From Rhizobium sullae (GTDB taxonomy: Bacteria; Pseudomonadota; Alphaproteobacteria; Rhizobiales; Rhizobiaceae), in the NCBI RefSeq assembly GCF_900169785.1, contig NZ_FWER01000044.1, positions 1 through 48,129 on the forward strand: 48,129 nt of DNA, in the 5' to 3' direction. The notes under the pieces are model-generated. The model searched no databases, was not told where the DNA came from, and was given only the letters and a program-made list of their open reading frames with translations. A program made the translations under genes and the position numbers. Shown piece after piece: positions 39,480 through 47,182 of this stretch. Numbering within the stretch: position 1 is the stretch's first letter; each line of letters begins with the position of its first letter.

Positions 39480-39982
39480 TATCGCTCAATGTACTGATGG
39501 CGCGATCCCGTGATATCGAGGCGGAAAGTTCAGTCAGTCGACACCGTAATAAGCCCAGCGAAAATAACTCGCTTTTTACTCTCATGCTCGGAACGTTTGT
39601 CGCCGGCGCGTTTCTTGCCCGTGTTTTTCCGCTCTCTCAAGCCTCATATTTATGACAGTCTTGGACGGGCGGACAGGACGTTCGCGTTCCTTGCCAGGAA
39701 ATAGTGGCCGTCGATATCCTTCCCTCTCGCGTCTTGGTTCTCCCTGGAGTGGATAGCCAGAATATATAGGCACAGGTTCGTTGCCTGTGCCCATATATGT
39801 TTCGGTACCGCGTTTGCGCCCCCCGTGTGAAGAAGATTGAGCTCGACAGCACACAGGGCCGGATGGTGATGTGAAGATTCGTGCACTCACCAATGGTTGC
39901 TTCCATCCGTTGGTTGGAATCCCTGGGAGAACGCGCTGAGGAGAGCGGATTTTCCGCCGTGCCGAACGAATTGGCATACACT
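39480..39982. other. gene-free stretch with a prominent hairpin
   Basis: No frame on either strand has recognisable protein features. The interval separates the sugar module from the L,D-transpeptidase gene. Its one clear structure is the hairpin at 39762-39798. The rest shows nothing I can name. Confidence 0.5.
39762..39798. repeat. 15-bp stem-loop (14 pairs, one mismatch)
   Basis: ATATAT-A-GGCACAGG and CCTGTGCC-C-ATATAT enclose a TTCGTTG loop. All positions pair except one A/C in the middle of the stem. It lies about 185 bases downstream of the transpeptidase stop (minus) and 283 bases after the regulator stop (plus). It may serve as a bidirectional terminator, though no T run follows, or be a small inverted-repeat element. 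Confidence 0.6.
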
Positions 39983-40981
39983 TCACTTAGGAGCGGCCGG
40001 ACTTCGACTGACGAAGTCCACCAAGACTCCCGGCTTGACCATTCCGGCCAGCTCTTCGGCGTCCCAGTTCGTCAGACGTACGCAACCGTGCGATCCAACC
40101 TTGTCGATGAGCTTCGGTTCAGGCGTCCCGTGTATTCCATAAGTAGGCTCAGTGAGGTCAATCCAGACGCTGCCGACCGGACCGTTCGGCCCCTTTGGTA
40201 TCGTCAAAACCTTGTTATTCTTCCCCTGCCTGAAATTAAGCCCCGGGTCGTACCTGTAGACCGGCATCCTCGCGACGCCTTTCACCTTGTGCTTGCCCGA
40301 CGGGGCCGGATTGTCTTTGCTTCCGATCGTCGCGGGATAGACTGTAAGCAGCGATCCGTTCTCGGCATAGGCCAGGACCTGCCCTGTCGTCTTGCTGGCC
40401 TCGATTCTCGCGACTGTTCCTTCTTTCGCAGGGCCGGGCGTCACGACCCAGACCGCGTCGCCAGGAATGAACCGCGAAGCGGGATTGAGGGCTTTCATAA
40501 GGTCGACGTCCATGTGGAACCGCTCGGAAAGCTTCTCCTCAACGCTCGTGTAGCCGAGCCTGTGCATCTTTGCCTTCTCGTCGTAATCTTCAGGGATCCT
40601 GTCGACGAGACCCGTGGCATCCTCTGGCGAGACGACGTAGCGCTCGACGATGGGCGTATTGCCTTCCAAGCGGGAGACCACCTCCGGGTCCGTCTTCCCA
40701 TCGACAGGAAGGCTGTTCATCGCCTCGAACGCGGCCACAGCTTTGCGGACATTCTCGCCGTAGAAGCCGTCGATCACACCTGGAGACGAGCCCGCGCGAT
40801 CGAGAAGGACCTGAAGACGGACAACCGCTGGATCTGGATCGGCAGGCGCTTTTGTCGACCGCTCTGCGACGATGGAAGCGATCGAAGCGGCATCGATGGC
40901 TTCGCGCCGGAGTTCTTGCGCGGCAACACCATCAACGGTGAAGACCAGAGCGAGCAGCGACATCGGCAGGGCTGTTTTCAT
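39983..40981 (-). CDS. L,D-transpeptidase (YkuD family) with peptidoglycan-binding domain
   Basis: The gene encodes 332 aa from ATG 40981 (MKTALPMSLLALVFTVDGVA, signal peptide). A peptidoglycan-binding repeat follows (VRLQVLLDRAGSSPGVIDGF, then ENVRKAVAAFEAMNSLPVDG). The YkuD catalytic domain has HGTPEPKLIDKVGSHGCVRL with the nucleophilic Cys and conserved His. It crosslinks meso-diaminopimelate residues (3-3 links) or anchors lipoproteins to peptidoglycan in the periplasm, as in Rhizobiales, which rely heavily on L,D-crosslinks. Monocistronic; it lies divergently from nothing obvious and the next gene upstream is the XRE regulator in the same direction. Confidence 0.93.
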   Translation of the reverse strand: MKTALPMSLLALVFTVDGVAAQELRREAIDAASIASIVAERSTKAPADPDPAVVRLQVLLDRAGSSPGVIDGFYGENVRKAVAAFEAMNSLPVDGKTDPEVVSRLEGNTPIVERYVVSPEDATGLVDRIPEDYDEKAKMHRLGYTSVEEKLSERFHMDVDLMKALNPASRFIPGDAVWVVTPGPAKEGTVARIEASKTTGQVLAYAENGSLLTVYPATIGSKDNPAPSGKHKVKGVARMPVYRYDPGLNFRQGKNNKVLTIPKGPNGPVGSVWIDLTEPTYGIHGTPEPKLIDKVGSHGCVRLTNWDAEELAGMVKPGVLVDFVSRSPAAPK

Positions 40982-41176
40982 GGACAACAAATGGCCGGTA
41001 CCGGGAACTTGTTCCACAACCCGCGGGGCCCAAACTGTCCCTTTTCATTGCGGCGGGCATAGCGTTTGTTGGTCCTCCCTGCATACGCATTCAGGGCCAA
41101 ACGTCTTGCTTTTGCAGGTTTCCCAGAGTTTTGGCTGATCTTTAGCCGTTCCTGCTGCGATACAACAGGATTTCCT

Positions 41177-41620
41177 TTAAGGCGTCATTTCGCCCCTATC
41201 GGAACCGACGCCTTCCCGCGACGCAAGCGATTTTACCAAACTCACGATCTTTTGCCGTATGCGGGCGTTTTTTACAGCAAGAAATGCACGATTGAGTGCG
41301 AGCCCCTCGGCGGTGGAAACAAATCCTGTTAGATCGTCTATGCCGTTCACTAGGCCTGACTTTGCAGTCTCGGGCGCTCCCGGAATTGCTTCGAAAAAGA
41401 ACGAGACAGGCACATTGAGACAGTCGGCAATGCCCTGAAGCCGGCTCGCTCCCACCCGATTGCTGCCTTTTTCGTATTTCTGCACCTGCTGAAACGTGAC
41501 ATTGACCTTTTCAGCAAGCGCTGATTGGCTCATGCCACGGGCAAGTCGGTGCATTCGGATTCGCTGGCCGACCTCCACATCGATTGCATTCGGCTGCTTC
41601 ACATTCACGGCTTTATTCAC
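41177..41620 (-). CDS. XRE-family helix-turn-helix regulator
   Basis: The gene encodes 147 aa. The Cro/CI-type helix-turn-helix is at residues about 15-72 (VGQRIRMHRLARGMSQSALA, EKVNVTFQQVQKYEKGSNRV), followed by a 70-residue helical tail (VSTAEGLALNRAFLAVKNAR). This small XRE type is frequent, often in several copies, in rhizobial genomes. No partner gene overlaps it, so it is not an obvious antitoxin. A tail beginning NVPVSFFFEAIPG is shared with known family members. Target unknown. Confidence 0.88.
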   Translation of the reverse strand: MNKAVNVKQPNAIDVEVGQRIRMHRLARGMSQSALAEKVNVTFQQVQKYEKGSNRVGASRLQGIADCLNVPVSFFFEAIPGAPETAKSGLVNGIDDLTGFVSTAEGLALNRAFLAVKNARIRQKIVSLVKSLASREGVGSDRGEMTP

Positions 41621-41770
41621 GTTCGTCCCTTTCGCCTTGCGGACTTAGATTGAGAATCCGCTGGCCTAAAAATGCTTTTGCCGACTAATCCAATCAAGTT
41701 AGCTCTTCAGAGCAATAGGTTACCCCTATCATAGTATACCAGCCCATGCGCCTAGCCCTTGGGCCCGCCA

Positions 41771-42060
41771 TTAGCGTGCTGCGGCGACGGCAACAACTTC
41801 GGCGCTCAGCGCCTCCAGCTCGGTGAGCACGACATCCTCATCGGACTTCAGCTCGGTCTCGTCGAGCTCGACAAGCAGATCGCCCGCCGTGAACCCTGGA
41901 GAGCCGTTGCTGACCGCAACCGACGTCGTCTTGCCGTCCTCGATCGACTGGATGACCTTCACCGGCCGGTCGACTGGATCTTCCCTGGGCGGTCGCGACA
42001 ACGCCGAACATGCCGAGATGGCTCCAGAGAGCCGACGACAACTGCAATAAACCACATGAA
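41771..42060 (-). pseudogene. HlyD-family (type I secretion adaptor) N-terminal fragment
   Basis: Read leftward, three frames together give the N-terminus of a type I secretion membrane-fusion protein: the membrane anchor and HLGMFGVVATAQG in one frame, GKIQSTGR in another, and VKVIQSIEDGKTTSVAVSNG plus TAGDLLVELDETELKSDEDV in the third. The last part is the biotinyl-lipoyl-like segment. Two or three frameshifts separate these pieces, and the long coiled coil and C-terminus are missing. No ABC or TolC partner is present. A dead fragment. Confidence 0.65.
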
Positions 42061-42128
42061 GCGATGCGGATCGGCGGCGCAGCAGATCACGCCGGCAAAT
42101 GTCATCCAGTATCTGCTGCAAGTATCTG

Positions 42129-42368
42129 CTAATGCGCTTTGGTAGACGTCGGTGGGCGCTCGACGGATTTCGGCCCATCGTAGAGAGCAATCAGGAGCGC
42201 GGCCAGATCATCGGCGGAACCATGGCCTTGCTTGAACAGATCGATCACGGAACTGCACAGCACGACGGAACATCTCGTGTCGGGTGCCAAACCAAAGTGC
42301 CGGTACCAAGCCTGAACCGCACCTGACATCAAGCGCAAGTCACTTTCTCTGAATGAAGCCCCCAGCAT
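42129..42368 (-). CDS. small hypothetical protein of rhizobial type
   Basis: The frame encodes 79 aa: MLGASFRESDLRLMSGAVQA, then DLFKQGHGSADDLAALLIAL. I recall similar 70-80 residue proteins in Rhizobiaceae, where the helix pair RLMxxAL-W and DLFxxGxxSxDxLL recur, but no function is known. It is predicted soluble and helical. It stands alone between the HlyD fragment and the small operon at 42.5-43.4 kb. Confidence is limited by its short length. Confidence 0.5.
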   Translation of the reverse strand: MLGASFRESDLRLMSGAVQAWYRHFGLAPDTRCSVVLCSSVIDLFKQGHGSADDLAALLIALYDGPKSVERPPTSTKAH

Positions 42369-42471
42369 CTGACCGCCCCCGGTTATTTCTGCAGACGCTA
42401 ATTTAGCTAGGATTGAAATATCGTCAACTTGGACTAAGGTCCGACCTTTCTGTCAGCCGAAGGCCGATCGC

Positions 42472-42852
42472 TTAGGTGTCGTCCACAGACGGTGTCACGT
42501 CTTCCCAAACCGGCCGCCGGATGGTCTTGATCTTCACCAGGCGCCTAACCTTCAGCTCGGTCATTTCGCTTGTCATCAATGAATCCAGCGACACTTCCAG
42601 ATAGTCTTTCCGGCCGCATCTCTCGCATCGGAATTGCCGCGTAACCTTGTCGAGCGCGACGTCGCCGCAAACCTCAAGGAGATCCTGCGGGCGGTAGTGA
42701 TGCCTTATCTTGCACCGGATGCAATTGATGTTGATCAGCATGTTGCTGCCGTCGTCGTACTGCGACAACGTCGGGATGTGGTATGCCGCCCCGGGATCTC
42801 CATGCTCTCGTCTATAGCTCTCAGGCATTTCGGCCTCGATCGTGTTTCCCAA
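42472..42852 (-). CDS. zinc-ribbon hypothetical protein (third gene of small operon)
   Basis: The gene encodes 126 aa. Two CxxC knuckles (NINCIRCKIRHHY and RQFRCERCGRKDY) 33 residues apart suggest a structural zinc ribbon, typical of nucleic-acid-associated or phage/plasmid-like small proteins. It starts 3 bases after the stop of the upstream gene, so the three small genes (43.4 to 42.5 kb) are transcribed together. A later ATG at 42828 is possible. Function is not recognised. Confidence 0.65.
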   Translation of the reverse strand: MGNTIEAEMPESYRREHGDPGAAYHIPTLSQYDDGSNMLININCIRCKIRHHYRPQDLLEVCGDVALDKVTRQFRCERCGRKDYLEVSLDSLMTSEMTELKVRRLVKIKTIRRPVWEDVTPSVDDT

Positions 42853-42855
42853 GAT

Positions 42856-43158
42856 TTAATGTCGCTCCAGCTCGGATGGACGCGGCTTTCCTTCGCGCAA
42901 AACGGTTTCCGCCAGCGGAACGCAATCCTCGAAAATGTCCTCGTCACCGTCATCCGGATCGACATGATATTCGACGAGCTTGGCGAAAACGCCACGCGAA
43001 TCATTCAGCATATGAAGCAACTCGATCGACTTTTGCCGCCCGCCGTTTTCTCTGAGCCGGTCAAAGCATTCGCGGCTGACATAATCGCTGAGTGTCATGG
43101 TGGCCTCGGCCTCCGTCGCAGTCAGCTCGAGGTCGCAGTTGATCGTATAGCCGTGCAT
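42856..43158 (-). CDS. hypothetical acidic protein (second gene of small operon)
   Basis: The gene encodes 100 aa, acidic, with a helical centre (SDYVSRECFDRLRENGGRQK) and the Asp/Glu-rich run VDPDDGDEDIFEDCVP. No known domain is apparent. The gap to the upstream gene is 4 bp and to the downstream one 3 bp, so it is part of a tight three-gene operon of small proteins. AGG-rich ribosome site lies ahead of the ATG. Confidence 0.6.
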   Translation of the reverse strand: MHGYTINCDLELTATEAEATMTLSDYVSRECFDRLRENGGRQKSIELLHMLNDSRGVFAKLVEYHVDPDDGDEDIFEDCVPLAETVLREGKPRPSELERH

Positions 43159-43162
43159 TTGC

Positions 43163-43381
43163 CTATACCTCCCGTTCGTATTTCGGAGACCACCCGCGCG
43201 TGATGCCGCGGCTTAACACGCTCTCCGCCAAGGCCAGCTGGTGCCTGAGGTATTTGCAGTCGAGCAGCAGTGTCTCGATCGCCGCTTTGGCGTCATCATC
43301 GTGAAAGGCAAGGATGGCCTGCACCTCCCAGTCGAGGTCGGTGCCTTCGGGCGGAGTCTCTTCGATCGCCAATGGACGCAC
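43163..43381 (-). CDS. small hypothetical protein of rhizobial type (first gene of small operon)
   Basis: The gene encodes 72 aa: DLDWEVQAILAFHDDDAKAA, then IETLLLDCKYLRHQLALAES and RGITRGWSPKYER. The combination of a helical repeat-like centre and the TRGW(K/S)P tail is one I recall from uncharacterised small proteins of Rhizobium and Ensifer, often beside Zn-ribbon proteins. No function is known. It opens the three-gene operon; a promoter should lie to its right. Confidence 0.6.
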   Translation of the reverse strand: MRPLAIEETPPEGTDLDWEVQAILAFHDDDAKAAIETLLLDCKYLRHQLALAESVLSRGITRGWSPKYEREV

Positions 43382-43760
43382 GTGTATCTTCCTCCCGCGC
43401 CGGCGCGCGGTACCCGAGTCTTGAGCTTCATGGAATGCCGCTTGATCGCGACGCCAATGTTCTCATTATGTTCTCATACCGAAATGAGTCAAGGGCGAAA
43501 AAACAGATGGGCCTTCAGAGAGCGGCTACATTGCACTGCTCATGCGGTTGCGTCTTGTTTCGCTGCTATACCGTCTCATGCTGGCGGGTAGACGGGCAAT
43601 CATTCAACCTACCGAAGCGCGCTTCTCGAGTTCCGGACAGGCCACCGCACGAGGCAGGCGATGCATTTCTCAATCGTCTCCAGCGCTCCGATCAGTTCGG
43701 CAGGGAATCTCTTCACCTCGACCAGTTCTGCAGGCCGGATCGGATCGATAAGAGCAGCCG
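43382..43760. other. gap without an assignable gene
   Basis: Nothing on the plus strand is convincing. On the minus strand, directly after the stop of the QueA-like gene, an open frame without a start codon reads ALIDPIRPAELVEVKRFPAE and continues about 30 residues to a stop near 43610. It may be debris of another gene. The left part presumably carries the promoter of the small operon. Confidence 0.35.
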
Positions 43761-44780
43761 TTAACAATTCAGCAGCACAGAATCGCCAAATTCATGGGCG
43801 CGGTAGCGGCACGCCGTGAGCGCTGCGGAGGCCTTCGCGAGCAGGGCATCATCGGCGAAGGCGCGCAGGAGCTCGAAGTGGCTTTCGCCGGGCTGGTGGA
43901 CGCCCGTGAGAATCGCATCGACAACGCGGAGCGGTGTGCCCCGCTCGATGCGCCCTGTCGCAATGCCATTTCCGGCACGCACGCTGCCATCGGGATTAGC
44001 GGCCGCCTCGAGCGCGCGCACGACGCTCGTGCCGATCGCGATGATGCGGCTGCCGCGTAGCTTCGCCCGCGCGACCTGCGCTGCGGTGCGCTCGGAGATG
44101 CGGTACGGCTCATCGAAGGGAAGGCGCGAGTCGAGCGCAGGATCGCCGGTGGAAGAGACGCCCGCGGCATGCGTGAGTGCTGCGAAGCCGACGGCGCGCC
44201 GACGCCAGGCTTGGAGCGTGCGCCAGTCGAGCCCGAAGCCTGCCGACGGCGCCTCGAACGCGAACGGTCGGGCGGCAATCTTCGTCCAAACATCCCACAG
44301 CGCCAACGGCTCGGGAACATGCGCGTACTGGATCGGCCGGCCGTGCTGCGCCATTCCTGCAAGCACCGCTGCGCGGTTGCCTGGGAAGCACAGTTCGAGA
44401 AGTCGAGGATGGTCGAGAAGGCGCTCGACGACGGCTTCAAGCGGACCGAGCCAGAGGCGGTCGCCTGTTGACAGCGCAGGCGGAGGCAGCCGGTCTTCCG
44501 TGCGCGTGCGATGATCGCCCAAGCCGAAGGCAATCGCCACGAAACGGGTGGGATCGGGAAGTGATAGCCAGCCGGCCAGGCGGATCTCGATCGCCTTCCC
44601 GCTTGGGACATGCGTGCCTTGGAAGCTGGCAGGCAAGGTCGCGGCGTCATTGGCGACGACCAGGTCTCCGGGATCGAACAGCGTTGCGAGTTTGGTGCGC
44701 GGCAGGTCGCGCATCATTCCGTCCGCCGCGACGACGAACAGCCTGGCGGAGTGCCGATCGGGGCGGGCGACGGCAATCAT
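43761..44780 (-). CDS. QueA-like S-adenosylmethionine:tRNA ribosyltransferase-isomerase paralogue
   Basis: The gene encodes 339 aa of the QueA fold. N-terminal: LFDPGDLVVANDAATLPASF. Central: HGRPIQYAHVPEPLALWDVW and FEAPSAGFGLDW in place of the usual APTAGLHF. C-terminal: VSSTGDPALDSRLPFDEPYR, IAIGTSVVRALEAAANPDGS and HEFGDSVLL. True QueA transfers the ribosyl part of SAM to preQ1-tRNA; the changed central motif and the absence of queuosine genes suggest a paralogue with another role. The start overlaps the SDR stop (ATGA 44777-44780), so it is coupled to a SoxR-controlled SDR. Confidence 0.82.
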   Translation of the reverse strand: MIAVARPDRHSARLFVVAADGMMRDLPRTKLATLFDPGDLVVANDAATLPASFQGTHVPSGKAIEIRLAGWLSLPDPTRFVAIAFGLGDHRTRTEDRLPPPALSTGDRLWLGPLEAVVERLLDHPRLLELCFPGNRAAVLAGMAQHGRPIQYAHVPEPLALWDVWTKIAARPFAFEAPSAGFGLDWRTLQAWRRRAVGFAALTHAAGVSSTGDPALDSRLPFDEPYRISERTAAQVARAKLRGSRIIAIGTSVVRALEAAANPDGSVRAGNGIATGRIERGTPLRVVDAILTGVHQPGESHFELLRAFADDALLAKASAALTACRYRAHEFGDSVLLNC

Positions 44781-45499
44781 GCGTGTTCCCCGGCGAGAAG
44801 CCTGGCCTGGACCGACAACGCGTCGAGCATCTTTTCGATGATCTCGGCAGCCGCCAGCTCGGGGGCCTTCAAGGTCGACGGATCTGCGTCTGGAAGCGCC
44901 AGCGCGTGGAGCGGCGTGGCCATATCGCCAGGGTCGAGCGCTAGGAGCCTTATGCCATCGTCTTTCACCTCCTCATCCCAAATCGCCGTTAGGTGCGCAA
45001 GAGCGGCCTTGCTCGCACCATACGCCCCCCAGCCGGGATACGCGTTGACCGCCGCGTCGCTGGAGATGTTGACCACCAGCGCGCCGCGGCCCTCGCGTGC
45101 GGACGCGGCAAGCGCACCGAACAACGCTTTCGTCAGCCGGAACGCGCCGAGGAGGTTGACGGCAAGCGCTGCTTCCAGCTTCTCGCAATCGGTATCGGCA
45201 AGAAGCGACAGAGGGACAGGACCGAGGCTCGATGCATTGTTGATCAGGACGTCGACCCCGCCGAGGCCGGCAGTGACCTGCATCGCGATCGGGTAGATGT
45301 CGTCCTTCCTGCTTATGTCGGCGACTATGCCGAGCGCGCCCGTCTCGGCTGAGACGCGCTCGACATTCGCGGCGCTGCGGGCAACGAAGGCGACGCACGC
45401 AGCCTTCGCGGTAAGCTGCCGCACAAGCGCCAGTCCGAGGCCGGAGGTGCCGCCCGTGACCGTCACGCGAAGTCCCTGAAGATCGATATTCGTCTGCAT
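44777..45499 (-). CDS. SDR oxidoreductase, predicted SoxR-regulated
   Basis: The gene encodes 240 aa with cofactor loop TGGTSGLGLAL, NNAS motif VLINNASSLGPVPL, and the Ser/Tyr/Lys set in NISSDAAVNAYPGWGAYGAS followed by Lys. It starts 30 bp downstream of a promoter with the 19-bp spacer and central dyad typical of SoxR activation (45530-45560), with AAGGAG before the ATG. Translation is coupled to the QueA-like gene. Redox-cycling compounds would induce it; it may reduce quinones or carbonyl products, but the substrate is not visible. Confidence 0.87.
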   Translation of the reverse strand: MQTNIDLQGLRVTVTGGTSGLGLALVRQLTAKAACVAFVARSAANVERVSAETGALGIVADISRKDDIYPIAMQVTAGLGGVDVLINNASSLGPVPLSLLADTDCEKLEAALAVNLLGAFRLTKALFGALAASAREGRGALVVNISSDAAVNAYPGWGAYGASKAALAHLTAIWDEEVKDDGIRLLALDPGDMATPLHALALPDADPSTLKAPELAAAEIIEKMLDALSVQARLLAGEHA

Positions 45500-45529
45500 T
45501 GCCAGTGCTCCTTCAATCCGTAGGACTAG

Positions 45530-45560
45530 TTGCTACAAGTTCAAGTTAACTTGAAGTCAA
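45530..45560 (-). promoter_or_regulatory. SoxR-type promoter/operator of the SDR-QueA-like operon
   Basis: On the minus strand TTGACT (45560-45555) and TAGCAA (45535-45530) are separated by 19 bp, the over-long spacer that MerR-family activators correct. The spacer contains the perfect dyad TTCAAGTTAACTTGAA (45540-45555), which has the same core CAAGTTAACTTG as the E. coli soxS SoxR site. The soxR gene starts 30 bp away on the other strand. Confidence 0.9.
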
Positions 45561-45585
45561 GTGGGAATCGTGCTTTCGTTTATGC

Positions 45586-46020
45586 ATGGATCCGATGCTG
45601 ACCATCACCGATGTATCGCGGCGCAGCGGCGTCGCCTCATCCGCCCTGCGCTTCTACGAACAGCGCGGGCTGATTGCATCCGAGCGGGCCGGCTCGGGGC
45701 ATAGGCGCTATCACCGGTCCGTGTTGCGCCGGATCGCCTTCGTCATCTTCGCGCAGCGGATCGGACTGACCCTTGAAGAGATCGGCGCCGAGCTCGCCAA
45801 GTTGCCAGCCGATCGCGTGCCGTCGCGTCGGGATTGGTCGCGGTTGTCGGGCGAGTGGGCAAAGCGCATCGACCAGCGCATAGCCGAGTTGCAGCGCCTG
45901 CGGTCCGGGCTTACCGAGTGCATCGGTTGCGGCTGCCTGTCGATCGACCGGTGTAGCTTGGCGAACCCTGCTGATGTGGCAGGACGCAAGGGGCCGGGGC
46001 CAAGGTATTGGCTGGGGTGA
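45586..46020 (+). CDS. soxR: redox-sensing MerR-family activator SoxR
   Basis: The gene encodes 144 aa. The winged helix is TITDVSRRSGVASSALRFYE, followed by the dimerisation helix and the [2Fe-2S] ligands Cys112, Cys115, Cys117 and Cys123 (CIGCGCLSIDRC), the exact CxxCxCx5C spacing of SoxR. Oxidation of the cluster by redox-active drugs or superoxide turns it into an activator. It is divergent from, and shares the regulatory region with, the SDR-QueA-like operon. In E. coli soxS is the target; as in many alphaproteobacteria, no soxS is present here. Confidence 0.95.
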   Translation: MDPMLTITDVSRRSGVASSALRFYEQRGLIASERAGSGHRRYHRSVLRRIAFVIFAQRIGLTLEEIGAELAKLPADRVPSRRDWSRLSGEWAKRIDQRIAELQRLRSGLTECIGCGCLSIDRCSLANPADVAGRKGPGPRYWLG

Positions 46021-46166
46021 CGCGGCCTCCGGCAGAAAGGTCAACGATCCTCGGGTGGTTTCCCGCCTCCGCGACTGGGCGTATTCGATCGCGGCCGGAG
46101 GCGAAGCGAAGGGAAGGATGGCGCGAATCAGCCTGGATGGTACCGCGGCGCCGCGCCTGTGGGAGT

Positions 46167-46682
46167 TTACCCGCTCGCCGCCTTCAGGAATAGGTATGCC
46201 GATAGCAGCCACAGCGCGACGAAGAACCCGGTCGAGAGCACGATGGCTTCTGGAAAGCTAGGCGCCGTAGATCCGAATTCCGCGGCCAGCGCAATGATAC
46301 CGACCAGTACTTGAGCAAGCGCAGTTGCGGAGAGCGCCCGCGTCATTCCAGCGGACTGGAAGCGGCCGATGGCTGCGCCGATGACCGCGATGGCGAGTAC
46401 TCCGCCATACATCAGGTTGGCAGAGTTGTCCTCGCTTCCAATGATGCCGACGGCGAGGTTTATCCAGACGAGGAGGAACGCTGCCGCGACAGCAACACCG
46501 ACGGCGGCGCGGTAGGCGCTGCTGCCCGTCATCCTCACCGCCAACTCATAGCTGACGCCAGCGCCGAGCAGCATCGCGCCGAAGACCGAAAAGTCGACCA
46601 TCTCCCAATTCACTCCATCGGTGAATTGCACCGCGAACAAGGGCAGAAGCAAGAGCGCCGCTGCCGCGGCCCAGCCCGCCAT
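46167..46682 (-). CDS. hypothetical inner-membrane protein
   Basis: The gene encodes 171 aa from ATG 46682 (MAGWAAAAALLLLPLFAVQF). Five hydrophobic segments can be seen, with VDFSVFGAMLLGAGVSYELA, AAFLLVWINLAVGIIGSEDN and VLAIAVIGAAIGRFQ between conserved short loops. I recall a family of similar small membrane proteins in alphaproteobacteria, whose members begin about 15-20 residues earlier with a Lys/Arg-rich lead. Here that lead (FKRRTALERW) is in frame but lacks an ATG, so the start may have been altered by mutation or is non-ATG. Function unknown. Confidence 0.6.
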   Translation of the reverse strand: MAGWAAAAALLLLPLFAVQFTDGVNWEMVDFSVFGAMLLGAGVSYELAVRMTGSSAYRAAVGVAVAAAFLLVWINLAVGIIGSEDNSANLMYGGVLAIAVIGAAIGRFQSAGMTRALSATALAQVLVGIIALAAEFGSTAPSFPEAIVLSTGFFVALWLLSAYLFLKAASG

Positions 46683-47182
46683 CCTCCAGCGCTCCAATGC
46701 CGTCCGCCGCTTGAATTTTCTGTCATTGCCCTGCCTCCGTCCAAGAGCGAGGCTTTCAGCTCCCTGTAGGACCCATGAGCAAATTCTGAGGCTTTTGTAG
46801 GTGAAGGCGCCGACCGGCGATCGAGATTGCTCCAATGTCAGCAACGGGGTCCAAAATGCGCCGGCGCCTAAGCCAGCTTGAAGGCTTCGTTGAACCAATT
46901 CCGCCACCTGCTCTCGTTTGATGCGATCCGCTGCTGTGCATCGTCGCGATAAAAGAAGAGAAGCAGACACGAGCTAGGCAGGTGGATCGACGGTCCGCCG
47001 ATGGCCAGGCACATCGCCTTGCTGTAAAGTACACCCCTAATCGGAGTCTGCGTTGAAGTTTGACTCAGGCTGGTCGTGAGCGGTCGAAATCTGACGCGTG
47101 CTTGCGTGCTCAGAGATGGCCAGCCGGAGCTGCCGTCCATACCAGCTTGCAGCACGGCCGCATCGGGTTTTGAGAGGGAAGC
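46683..47182. other. gap without an assignable gene
   Basis: On the minus strand the frame at 46868-47155 (95 codons, containing SKAMCLAIGGPSIHLP) shows no recognisable domain and probably arises by chance. No RNA gene or repeat was found. The promoter of the gene at 47183 should be near 47100-47170, with a GGGAAGC ribosome site just before the ATG. Confidence 0.4.

Noticed and set aside
42783..43203. Plus-strand frames of 90-190 codons across the small-protein operon
   Set aside because: They are opposite three tightly spaced minus-strand genes whose spacing and ribosome sites are far more convincing.
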